This document shows positions 48,581 through 59,563 of a DNA stretch of 64,000 bases, in pieces. The notes under the pieces were generated by a model that searched no databases, had not been told where the DNA came from, and saw nothing but the letters and a program-made list of their open reading frames with translations. The stretch comes from Cryptomeria japonica (Eukaryota; Streptophyta; Pinopsida; Cupressales; Cupressaceae). Location of the stretch: assembly GCF_030272615.1 (NCBI RefSeq), contig NC_081414.1, forward strand, positions 660,340,438-660,404,437. The letters are read 5' to 3'. The first letter of the stretch is position 1; each line of letters opens with the position of its first letter. Both the position numbers and the translations under genes were made by a program.

Positions 48581-51530
48581 GTTTAGCAATACATGATGGG
48601 AGGAAGAACATATATATTATTATTGAAAATGGGATGAAGCAAACCTTGTTGCCCTTAGAGGAGCCTTTGAAGAGTGAATCTTGTATAAGTGCTAGAATTT
48701 GTTTGGTGAATGGAAGGAAATTCCTGGATGGGATGAGACGTGAGAGTGTATGTTTTGTTATAGTTCCTAAGAAGACTAGAGATCCAGAGCATGAAAAAGA
48801 AGAAGAACTAGAGGAGATGAAGGAGTTGTTGACAGAGTATGAAGATATCATTTTAGATAATGTGCCTAATGGATTACCCCCTATGAGAAGTATTAGTCAT
48901 TGCATGAACCTGATTCCTAGAGATAGTTTGCCTAATAAAGCAACACACTGGATGACACCGACAAAGAATCAGGAAATGAATAAACAAGTGCGGGAATGAT
49001 TGAGGAAAGGTTTGATTAGAGAAAGTTTGAGTCCTTATGCAGTACCAGTAGTGTTAGCACCTAAGAAGAATGGTGAATGGAGGATATGTACCGACTCTAG
49101 AGCAATAAAAAAGATCACAGTGAAGTATAGATTTCCTTTGCCTAGGATGGATGATATAATAGATTGTTTGAGTGGAGCCAGATACTACACAAAGATGGAC
49201 TTGAAGAGTGGATACCATCATATTAGAATCAGAGAAGGAGATGAGTGGAAGACAACAGTCAAGACAAATGAAGGACTGTATGAATGGTTGGTGATGCCTT
49301 TTGGATTGACTAATGCACTAAGTACTTTTATGAGGCTAATGAATGAGGTATTGAAGAATTTTTTGGGTAAGTTTGTTATTATATATTTGGATGATATATT
49401 GATATTCAATAAGACCAAGGATGAACATATGTTGTATTTGAGACAAGTTTTGCAGAGGTTGAGAGAAGAAAAGTTGATAAACATTAAGAAGTTTAGTTTC
49501 ATGAAGGAAGAATTAGTCTATTTGGGATTTGTGATATATGTGGATGGATTGAAGATGGATCCTAAGAAGGTAAGAGAAATTGTTGAATGGCCTACACCAG
49601 AAAGCATTAGAGAGGTGAGATCATTTCATGGATTGGCTAGTTTCTACCAAAAGTTTATCAAAAATTTCACTTCAGTTTGTAGCCCTATGACAAAAGCAAT
49701 GACAGGAGATGGGAAGGATTTCAAGTGGACAACTAGAGCAAATAGGAGTTTTAAATTGTTGAAGCATAATGTGACTGAGAAGCCTATGTTGGATTTACCA
49801 TATTTTAGCAAAGTGTTTCAAGTGGACAGTGATGCAAGTGGGAATACAATTGGAGCAGTGTTAAGTCATGAAGGTAAACCAGTAGCATATTTCAGTAAAA
49901 AGTTGAATGATGCAAGGAGAAGATATTTTGTGTATGATCAGGAGTTTTATGCCATAATCCAAGCATTGAAGAAGTGGAGACATTATTTATTGCCTAAGGA
50001 GTTTTTGTTGTATACTGATCACCAAGCTTTGCAGTATTTGAATAGTCAGAGTAAGTTGAATCAGAGACACATGAGATGGGTGGAGTTCTTGTAGAGTTAT
50101 ACCTTTGTGTTTGAGCATAGATTTGGGAAGTCAAATAAAGTTGTTGGAAAGCCTGTAAGGAACTGGTTATGGTGGATAGAAGTAAGTGGTTGGACTATCT
50201 CATTCAAGATGAGTTGTTGTTTAGAGGAGTTCAATTGTGTATACCTAGGAGTTCTATGAGAGAGAATCTAATCAAGGAGAAGAATAGTGGAGGATTAGTT
50301 GGACACTTTGGTGTTGATAAGATAGTGGCATTGATTAGTGAGAATTACTTTTGGCCTCAGATTCATAAGGATGTAAAGAAATTTGTGCAGAGTTGTAGAA
50401 TTTGTCAACTTGCAAAAGGTAGTAGTCAGAATGTTGGATTGTATAAGCCTTTGACAGTTCAGAGGAGACCTTGGGAGGACATAAGCATGGAAAAAACACT
50501 TGGATTTCCTAAGACACAAACAGGAAATGATTCTATGTTTGTGGTGGTAGACATATTCTCGAAGATGGCGCATTGCATACCCTGTAAGAAGACAACAGAT
50601 GTAGTGCATGTTGCTGACCTATTTTTCAAGGAGGTGGTAAGATTACATGGATTACCTAAGAGCATAGTTTCTGATCGAGATACTAATTTTGTTGGATATT
50701 TTTGGAGAACACTTTGGAAGAAGTTGAAGACAGGCTTGAAATTCAGTTCTACTTTTCACCCACAAACTGATGGATGGACAAAAGTGGTAAATAGAAGTTT
50801 GGGAAATTTGTTGAGATGCTTAGTTGGAGACAAAACCAGAAGTTGGGACTTGATCCTTGCACAAGCAGAGTTTGCCTACAATAATTCAATGAACATGAGT
50901 ACCGAAAGAACACCTTTTGAGATTGTTACCGGAGCATGTATATCAGAGTTGAGAGATATCAGTAATGAAGACAAGAGGAGTGTTGAAGTAGAGGAATATG
51001 TGAAGCATATGAAAATAATGCATATTCAAGTTAAACAACATTTGGAGGACTTTAACAACAAGTATAAGGAGCAAGCAGATGAGAAGAGGAGACATAAGGA
51101 ATTTGAAGTTGGTGATGAAGTGATGGTATATCTGAGAAAAGAGAGAATCCCAATTGGAACCTATAATAAGTTGCAGATGTGGAAGTTTGGACCTTGTAAG
51201 ATCTTGAGGAAATCCAGTTCTGGAAATGCATATGAAGTAGAGTTACCAGATAGTTTAGGTATTTCACCTATATTGAACAATGCAGATCTACATCAATACC
51301 ATGAGGTAGAATTCAGTGAGGATGGTGTAGAAAACTTGGAGAAATAGATGCCCTAGAGGGAACTAGATCAGACTAAAGACATTTTGGATAGTAAGATTGG
51401 GTATAGTACCTAGAGTAACCAATACAAAGAGTATCTTGTGAAGTGGAAAGATAGACCAATTGAAGATTCATCATGGATATCTCAGGAAAAGGTAGATCAT
51501 CTTGGTTTTCCTCTGACCCCAGCAAAGTGA
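48502..51530 (+). pseudogene. CHR2 RT, RNase H, integrase and chromodomain
   Basis: RT from about 48830, with [30 protein letters not shown] and the catalytic [12 protein letters not shown] near 49385; RNase [20 protein letters not shown] and [15 protein letters not shown] deletion and frame change at about 50140-50168 removes the RNase H-integrase junction. Integrase has the zinc finger (GHFGVDK ... CRICQLAKG) and core VVVDIFSKMAH and SDRDTNFVGYFW. The expected Glu is Lys (HPQTDGWTKVVNRSLG), so the DDE triad is broken. A chromodomain (EYLVKWKDRPIEDSSWI) lies at about 51426-51480, ending at TGA 51528. Stops: TGA 48997, TAG 50092, 51345, 51354 and 51411. Confidence 0.9.
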
Positions 51531-51561
51531 GGGACTCACTTTTACTACAACCTCAGATGTA

Positions 51562-52366
51562 TGATGTAGGAGCATCCCTAGTTCATGGCAAACTTGCATC
51601 AACCAAAAAAAAATTCTTTCAGTTTGTTTCCTATTTTGCAGTTTCAGTAGTTCTTTCTGCATTTCTTGAAATTTTCTCATCAGATCTTGCGGAGCTAGAA
51701 TTTGTTCATGAACATGTTCATCTACCTTATCCTATGTCCACGGGATGTTTAGATCTTTTTCTGACAAGTTATCGCTTCTGAAATCTAAGACAGTTTTATG
51801 GCTTAGAAAACCAGAGCCACTTGGACCTATTTGCCATTGGCGAATCTTGCGGATCATTTATGTAACTTGTGGAGGTTCAGTTCATTGTTTCCAATGTTCC
51901 TTGGTGTGTAGCTAATGTCCCCTTTGATTCACACTTCATTCTATGGATTTTTTGGAGGGATCTCTTTGGCAGAGGCCAACCTTGTTGTTTTGCACGTTTC
52001 ATCTTGTTCATCAACATTCGTTTCACCTTGGGTTGACGCAGATCATTCTTGATCATATAAATCAATGTAATTAAGCATTTAGAAATTAGTTATGAGAATA
52101 TAGAAGAGTAATCATAAAGTTAGGAGGTCTGGAGTTGACTCATATTCTTTCTTGAGCTCAGATATTGTAATGAGCATGTATGTAATCAGACCTATGTGCT
52201 GAATCTTGGGAGCCCGCATGTTGCCGACAGATTGTAATTGATTTTCATGATATAATCCAAGATTTTCTACATTGCCTCCATCACATTGTGTTGCTTCTAT
52301 TGTATTAACTCTTGTTGCATGGTCTGGACTATTCTCCTTGAGGACCCTCCTGTCGTGACTGCACCA
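51562..52366 (+). repeat. CHR2 3' LTR
   Basis: TGATGTAGGAGCATCCC to GACTGCACCA. The preceding sequence is only weakly purine-rich, so the PPT is unclear. Confidence 0.88.
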
Positions 52367-53328
52367 CTTTCATCTAATCATCATCATAGTTCTTTATAAA
52401 TGCTTTTATCAAGTGTAGAGATTAAAGAGATAGGAAGTGTGACTACTTGGACTAATCTTGAATTGGAAATTTTGTGGCCCATGTTGTCATATTATTTTCA
52501 TCTCTCACCCTTTTAAGAAAATATTTCATATTCACATGGCCTAGGTTTGTATCTGATATTATTTTGTCCTTGGACATCATCCTTGAAGCTAGTCAATACC
52601 CTTGAAATTTGTACTTCATTGATGTTCATTTTATCTCTTTCTCTTCTATAATAGCATTCACTACAAAGTAAACAAAATAAGTTAGGAATACATAAATTTC
52701 ATGCTCAATTACCAGATTAATCAACATTCTATAGTTCTTCATAAAAAAAAAGCTAAGAAAATTGACTTCACAATGGCAATAAGTAAATTATATTAAACCC
52801 ATCTCAAACCTATCAAATTGACCATCTTAACATTCTACATGTGTCTCAAAAAACATCTCAATTGGGGTTAAGGATTGGAGTTGTCTTGTTACTTTAAACT
52901 TAGGACTGTTAACAATTAACACCTTAACCCTGATCTCAATTGCCCAAGAGTATTGGGTTTACTTTCATATGTTATTGGTGTCAATATCAGAGATCTAATG
53001 GGAATTGTTCCTTTGAAATGAAACAAAGGATAGTTCATCCTTGATCATTGAGGATCAAATTTTTTTAGCTTGTTATGTTTATTGCCAACATCAATGGTTG
53101 AATGTTTGTTGGACATTATAAACTTTCAACAAAACATAGTATAGACCACCACTGATCCTTGAAGTGTGATGGAAGTTATGTATACTAAGTTTTTGTGGGT
53201 TTTGAGGGTTGAAGTGACCTAGTTTGATGTTCAACTTTTCTCAAATGTTGACAAGCTCACCCTTAATCCTGACAACTTGATAAAATGTTATGTATATTAG
53301 GATCTTGGAAGGATTAGGGGTTAGGGTT
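52367..53328. other. COP4 remnant then unassigned sequence
   Basis: 52367-52690 continues the minus-strand COP4 scraps. 52690-53328 is AT-rich with no ORF or LTR end that I can defend. Confidence 0.35.
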
Positions 53329-53898
53329 TTTTGGAATCCAAGAACACTGAGAGGGGGGGTGAATCAGTGTTTTTCCAATAAGATAAATTTTAAACTTATT
53401 AACAAAGTGTTCCAGTAACCAGTAACCATAAAAGAATATAACAACAACTACAAATAATGCCAATACAAGAATATACACCATAACATAGAGATTTATACGT
53501 GGAAAACCTCAAAGAGGAAAAACCATGGTGGGATTGGTGACCCATAATATCTATCCACTGGCCAAATGAATAAATACTACAATAGGGGCCTACACATGTA
53601 GGAAGGCCAACAACCTCGAGCACACTGCTCATCACAAGAGGAGCCTCACTAACTACAAGCACCAAATACTGGTTTACAAACAAAATTCTAAACTCAGAGA
53701 ATGCATCTACTATGCTATATGAGTTCTAGTTCAAGCACTGGCTATATTGGTTTCTACTATGTCCTCCTTTACCAGTAACTTGCTCTACATCCCAAACCTT
53801 AAAATCAATAACCAAGACCAACTACAGAATATTATATTTGCATACAGTCGATCAATATTGTTCGTACTATATCTTGCATCATATGTATATCTCTCAAT

Positions 53899-53936
<38 letters not shown>

Positions 53937-54291
53937 TATCATCATCATATCCAAAATATCCTAGCCGGTCTAACTTAAATACCCTTCTAAAACATAAACA
54001 CAAATGCCTTATGTCGGCTTACAATGATATTACAATTTATTTACATGTCGGCCTAGACAAAAATAAATACATTTAACTTCATGACTGATGTCACTGATTG
54101 CTACCGTGTAGACCTGTCAGATCAATCTCCTATGTCGGCCTCATGTACTGGTTCCTAGTTTGTTGGTTTCCCTAAATGTCATTTGTCAAATCATGAATAC
54201 TGGTGAGTACTGGTTAAGTGTCCAACCCAAAATAATATGTGTTGCCATCAATGAAAACACAACTAAACTGGATGAGTGTCAATTGCCAACA
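53329..54291 (-). repeat. COP5 3' LTR
   Basis: 963 bp. Minus strand starts TGTTGGCAATTGACACTC and ends near GTTCTTGGATTCCA. Homologous to SOL3 (60434-61296). Carries the copia blocks in reverse (CCTCAAAGAGGAAAAACCAT, then GGGGGGGTGAATCA), a TATTTAAG box at 53974-53981 and a (CAT)n microsatellite at about 53896-53948. Confidence 0.85.
53896..53948. repeat. (CAT)n microsatellite in COP5 LTR
   Basis: About 17 CAT/ATC units with one interruption. Not seen in the SOL3 LTR. Confidence 0.9.
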
Positions 54292-54320
54292 CTCTCCCCT
54301 TTTGGCATTGATGGCAACAC
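54239..54320 (-). promoter_or_regulatory. COP5 PPT/LTR junction inside a perfect 15-bp inverted repeat
   Basis: GTGTTGCCATCAATG (54239-54253) and CATTGATGGCAACAC (54306-54320) are exact reverse complements on either side of the LTR boundary at 54291/54292. The minus-strand PPT is CCAAAAGGGGAGAG. A second, shorter pair ATGAGTGT (54272) / ACACTCAT (54317) overlaps it. Confidence 0.7.
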
Positions 54321-54457
54321 TCATGTGAAAAATGAATTGTTGAAGTGTTGTCTCGGTTCCTCCCAAAACCTGATGACCAAAACTGACCTTGATCCCCCTA
54401 AGCTATACATTACTTCTTATGTCCCTTGACATTTTTCACAACAACCACTCCCCCTTT

Positions 54458-54887
54458 TGTTAGGGTTTCAAGCAGATCCGAAGCAAATATGAACTAACAA
54501 TTATATGCATATTTAAATACAAAAGATAAAGAAATAAAACAGGACACAGATAACACAGAGATTTAACGTGGTTCACCCAGAATGGGTTACATCCACCATA
54601 CACAGTCATCCAATCTTTCTTATTATCTAGCAAAAATAGTACATCAACCTTACAATGCCTTAAGCATCCCAACCGCTTATAACATGCATTTTTAGGGCAA
54701 CAAACAAAGTCGGCCTTTTTAGGGTTTTATTACAATGTCAGTTTTCATCAACAAAAAATGGCAAAAAAAAATTTCTTGGGGGCTGCCGCCCCCGAACCCC
54801 TACCCGAGGCCCAGCCCGGCCCCAGACCCCGGCAAGGATACGTGCTGAGTATACACTACTTTGTTGATTAGTCGCCATATTTCAACA
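54458..54887 (-). repeat. COP6 3' LTR
   Basis: 430 bp. Minus strand TGTTGAAATATGGCG to GAAACCCTAACA, preceded by PPT AAGTGGGAGAT. Unusually GC-rich core (CTGCCGCCCCCGAACCCC). Confidence 0.9.
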
Positions 54888-55023
54888 ATCTCCCACTTGG
54901 AGACTGATCAGGCTCCACACCGAACAATCTCCCACTTGGAGACTGATACTACATAACACCACTATACATGCAACATCTACTAGATAAAACACTAGGACTT
55001 GACTGGTATAAATTCCACAATTA

Positions 55024-58000
55024 TCAATCAACAAGACCAATAGAAATTGATGAAGAAATTAGCTTCTTCTGTGGAATTGCCTTTGTGAACATATCGGCAG
55101 GATTCTCACTTGTGTGAATCTTCTTAAATCGTAACTGACCCTCCTCCAAAATAGTCCGGATGAAGTGGTACTTGAGCTGAATGTGTTTTGTCCTTGAATG
55201 AAAAGCAGAGTTCTTTGCAAGATGAATGGCACTCTGGCTATCAGTATACAATGGGCTATCCTCTTGTGTCTAACCCAATTCCTTCAGAAAACATTGCAAC
55301 CAAATCATCTCCTTGTTGGCTTCTGTAGCAGCAACATACTCAGCTTCAGTGGTTGAAAGTGCAACAACCTTTTACAGCCTAGAAATCCAACTGACTACAG
55401 TTCCCCCTATAGTAAAAACACACCCTATAGTACTCCTCCGTGAATCAATATCACCCGCCAGATCAGAGTCAACAAATCCACTCAGAGCAGCATTAGATCC
55501 TTTGAAACATAATGTCTTCGTAGTAGTTCCTTTCAAATACTGAAGAATCCATTTCACAGCATTCCAATGTTCCATACCCGGATTACTCATAAACCTGCTC
55601 ACAACTCCCACTACATGTGCAATATTTGGCCTTGTGCATACCATTGCATACATCAAACTACCAACAGTTGATGAATACGGGATGTTAGACATTTTATTAA
55701 CCTCTTCCTGTGCCTTTGGGCACATCTCCTTAGTCAATTTGAAATGACTAGCCAAAGGTGTACTAACTACTTTTGCATCTTGCATGTTAAATCTTTTCAA
55801 CACCTTCTTTATATACTCACTTTGAGACAAATTCAAGGTTCTATTTTTCTTGTCCCGTGTAATCCTCATACCAAGAATTTGCTTAGTTGCACCCAAATCC
55901 TTTATAGCAAATGACCAGGCTAATTTCTGTTTAAGATCATTTATATGTTGCATGTTAGACCCAGCAACAAGCATGTCATCAACATAAAGCAATAGGATAA
56001 TATAACTGCCATTATCATATCTCTTAAAATATACACAATGATTAGAATGACATCTATGATAACTGTGTTCAGCCATGAAACTATCAAATTTAAAATACCA
56101 TTATCGGGGTGCTTGCTTTAGGCCATACAGACTTTTCTTCGACCTGCACACCAAGTTCTCCTTACCTTTGACCTCATATCCCTGTGGTTGCAACATGTAA
56201 ATTTCCTCCTCCAAATCTCCATGGAGAAAAGTTGTTATGACATCTAATTGTTCAAGATGTAAATCATCTGCAGCCACAAGACTAAGTACAATTCTAATTG
56301 AAGTCATTTTTACAACTGGAGAAAATATTTCATCATAATCTATACCCTTTTTCTGTGCAAAACCTTTTACCACAAGTATACATTTAAGCTCTTTTGCCTT
56401 GAACTTTATTATTTCCTTCTCTTTTTTATCCTTTTTGACCTCCTTCCTCCTCCTTCAGCCGATAAACCCATTTGTTAGGCAAGGCTCTTTTTTCTGTAGG
56501 TAAAGGGACTAAGTCCCAAGTCTTATTTTTCATCAAGGAGTCCATCTCCTCTTTCATGCCTAGTTCCCACTGTTGTTTGGTATCTACCTGCATTGCTTCT
56601 TCATATTCTTCTGGTTTACCAGAATTCATTAATAAAATAGAATACAAAGAAGGAGAAAATCTTTTAGGGGGTCTACTTGTCCTCATAGAATGTCTAACAC
56701 TTGCAGGAGTTTGTGGGACAATCTGTTGTTGTTGAGCATCAAGTACCTGTGGCATTTCATTTTCAAGAATCTCATCCAACACCACATATTCTTGTTTGTC
56801 CTATTCATGCTTCTTTTCCTGCATCTGTTCTTTATACATAACCTTCTCATTGAATATAACATCTCTACTTCTAATTATTTTCTTATTTTCAAAATCCCAT
56901 AACCGATAGCCATATTCATCTATCCCATATCCAATGAAGGTACATTTCTGAGATTTAGCATCAAGCTTGGCTCTATTTTCTTTATCAACATGGACAAAAG
57001 CTTCGCAACCAAAAGTTTTTAGAAAAGAATAATTTACCTTTTTACCAGTCCATGCCTCCTCTGGAATACCACCATCCAAAGGGGTTGAAGGTCCTCTATT
57101 TATCAAATAGATAGCAGTATGTATAACATCTACCCAAAAATGTAAGGGCAATTCAGCATGCAATCTCATTCTCCTCACACGTTCCATAATAGTCCTATTC
57201 ATTCTCTCTGACACACCATTTTCCTATGGAGTTCCTGGAACTGTCTTCTGCTTTCGAATCCCATTTAAGGAACAGTAATCTTCAAATGCTTTGCTGCAAT
57301 ACTCACCTCCATTATCCGATCTGAGACACTTCAACTTTTTTCCTATCTCATTCTCAACCAAAGCTTTCCATTTCTTAAAAGTTTCAAAAACATCTGATTT
57401 TTGTTTTAGGAAATATACCCATATTTTTCTAGTTGAGTCATCAATAAAAATAACATAATAACAAGAGCCACCAAGAGATGATACCTGGGCCGGTCCCCAT
57501 ACATCTAAATGTACAAGCTCTAACTTCTCACTCTTCTTCTCTTTCCCAACCTTGAGAAATCTGACTCTTTTCTGTTTACCATAAACACGGTTTTCACAGA
57601 ACTCTAAATCAATCTTGTTTAGTCCTGGCAATACATTTTTGGAGTGAAGGATTTTCATCCCTTTCTCACTCATGTGCCCAAGCCTATGGTGCCACATTAT
57701 CGAATTTGTTCTTGCAACATTTATTGTTGTTGTCCCTGCAGTAACTTTATCTGTAGCAACTAAGGTAGAGTAAGTTTTACCAGTACACAGATATAATGTG
57801 TCTACCTTCGCACCTTTAGCTACTACTAATGATCCTTTAGTGACCCTCCACATACTATCTGAGAAGGTAACTATGCAACCTTCACTACCTAGTTGCCCTG
57901 CAAAAATTAAATTTCTTCTTAAATTAGGAACATGTCTTACCTCCTACAGAAACCAGTCATTACCATTCTGCAACTTGATCTTTATCTTTCTTTTTCCAAC

Positions 58001-58990
58001 AATTTGATAGGGCTCATCATCACCCAAATATACCTGTCCAAAATCACCTAGAACATAATCTAGAAAATATTTTCTATGGGGTGTAGCATGAAATGAAGCC
58101 CCAGAATCTATTACCCAAGAATCATTAACATTATCCAAACATAAGATTAAAGCATCTTGTAAAGTATTACTTGCAATATTAGCTTCCTTACTATCATTTT
58201 CATTTGTGTCTCCTTCTTTGTTTTTCTGAGACCAACAGTCTTTCTTTAGATGACCAGGCTTTCTGCAGTACCAGCAATCTTTCTTTCCTCTAGATTGAGA
58301 GCATCCTTTCTTTGACTTCCCTCGTGACTTCTCATTCCTAGGGCCTTTTCCTCTTTCCTTTGATCTTCCTCTGTTCTCCACATTCAAAACACTACCTGAT
58401 GATGTTGAAGTCTCACCTGTGCTTTTCCTTTGCATTTCCTCACTTAGGATAACACCAACAATATCATCAAATACCAAAGTATTTTTACTAGAGATAGAGT
58501 TACTTACAGCCATAACCAAGCTATTCCAGCTTTCTGGCAAAGAACATAAAATCAAGAGAGCCCTAACCTCTTCTGCAAAGGTAATTTTTACCGAAGACAA
58601 TTGACTGGTAATTGTATTAAATTCATTTAAGTGCTCTGCTACAGATCCTCCCTCACTCATTTTCAAATTAAACAAAAGCTTCATAAGAAATACCTTATTC
58701 GAAGCCGAAGGTTTCTCATACAACTTAGCCAATGTTGCCATCAAATCTATAATTGTTTTTGCTTCTATTATATTGAATGCTACAGACGACGCAAGGCATA
58801 ATCGAATGGATCCCAGTGCCTTTCTATCTAAAATGTCCCACTCTTCATCTAATATTGTGGTCGGTTTCTTTGCCTTTCCTTCCAATGGCCACCACAAATC
58901 CTTTTGATATAGGTAATCCTCCATCTGCATTTTCCACAACTGATAATTCTTGTCGTTAAGCTTTTCGACCTTGAATTTGGAATCCTCCAT
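55024..58990 (-). pseudogene. COP6 gag-pol polyprotein
   Basis: Starts at ATG 58990 ([20 protein letters not shown]). Gag; [18 protein letters not shown] near 58240-58280; protease [17 protein letters not shown]-pre-integrase IMWHHRLGHMSEKG; integrase LVHLDVWGP, FIDDSTRKIWVYF, RSDNGGEY and GVSERMNRT (D, D and E visible); [39 protein letters not shown] and LLLYVDDMLVAG; RNase H GFVDSDLAGD, YTDSQSAIHLAKN and HIQLKYHFIR. One frame change near 56400. Stops at 57944, 57224, 56801, 56101, 55372 and 55270 are TAG or TAA, each one C-to-T step from a Gln codon, several at positions that are Gln in this family. Ends at TGA 55024. Confidence 0.92.
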
Positions 58991-59036
58991 TGCTCCCACT
59001 CAAATCTGAAAGTCCTACCAATTTATAGAAAACCTC

Positions 59037-59048
59037 GCTCTGATACCA
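59037..59048 (-). promoter_or_regulatory. COP6 primer binding site
   Basis: Minus-strand TGGTATCAGAGC, two bases from the 5' LTR end, the initiator Met tRNA type. Confidence 0.92.
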
Positions 59049-59050
59049 AT

Positions 59051-59487
59051 TGTTAGGGTTTCAAGCAGATCCGAAGCAAATATGAACTAACAATTATATG
59101 CAGATTTAAATACAAAAGATAAAGAAATAAAACAGGACACAGATAACACAGAGATTTAACGTGGTTCACCCAGAATGGGTTATGTCCACCATACACTGTC
59201 GTCCAATCTTTCTTATTATCCAACAAAAACAATACATCAACCTTACAATGCCTTAAGCATCCCAACCACTTATAACATGCGTTTTTAGGGAAACAAACAA
59301 AGTCAGCCTTTTTAGGGTTTTATTACAATGTCGGTTTTCATCAATGAAAAATGGCAAAAAAAAATTTCTCGGGGATGCCGCCTCTGAACCCCAGCATTTC
59401 TCGGGGGCTGCCGCCCCTGAACCCCTACCTAGGGCCCAGCCCGACCTTGGAACCCAGCGAGGATATGTGTTGAGTGTACAGTACTTT
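59051..59487 (-). repeat. COP6 5' LTR, outer end missing
   Basis: Matches 54458-54887, but the sequence equivalent to the last 25 bp (GTTGATTAGTCGCC and on) is absent. It also holds a duplicated segment of about 33 bp beginning TTTCTCGGGG (around 59366 and 59398). Confidence 0.85.
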
Positions 59488-59563
59488 GATCCCCCTAAGC
59501 TGTACATTACTTCTTATGTCCCTTGACATTTTTCACAACAACCACTCCCCCTTTGACATCAAT
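59488..59563. repeat. 76-bp copy of the flank left of COP6
   Basis: GATCCCCCTAAGCTGTACAT onward repeats 54391-54457 with very few differences, far longer than a normal 5-bp target duplication. Confidence 0.85.

Larger units (their letters stand above)
46193..52366 (+). mobile_element. CHR2: full-length Ty3/gypsy chromovirus
   Basis: 6,174 bp, plus strand. LTRs 46193-46998 and 51562-52366 (about 805 bp), TSD TTTTC (46188-46192) and CTTTC (52367-52371), four of five matching. Met-type primer site, gag-pol and a chromodomain. Inserted in COP4. Confidence 0.9.
54458..59487 (-). mobile_element. COP6: Ty1/copia element, Tork-like, 5' LTR end lost
   Basis: About 5.0 kb on the minus strand with 3' LTR 54458-54887, 5' LTR 59051-59487, Met-type primer site, one nearly intact gag-pol and a PPT. 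Inserted in the 3' UTR of COP5. The outer end of the 5' LTR lacks about 25 bp and is followed by a copy of the left flank (see findings). DSGASFHAT protease and gag phrases suggest the Tork/Tnt1-like group. Confidence 0.9.

Noticed and set aside
53785-54003. Asp-rich peptide ORF
   Set aside because: Poly-Asp comes from the (CAT)n microsatellite of the COP5 LTR.
54470-54700. Candidate small gene repeated at 54460-54672 and 59053-59265 (70 codons each)
   Set aside because: These are the two LTRs of COP6; the ORF is a repeat shadow.
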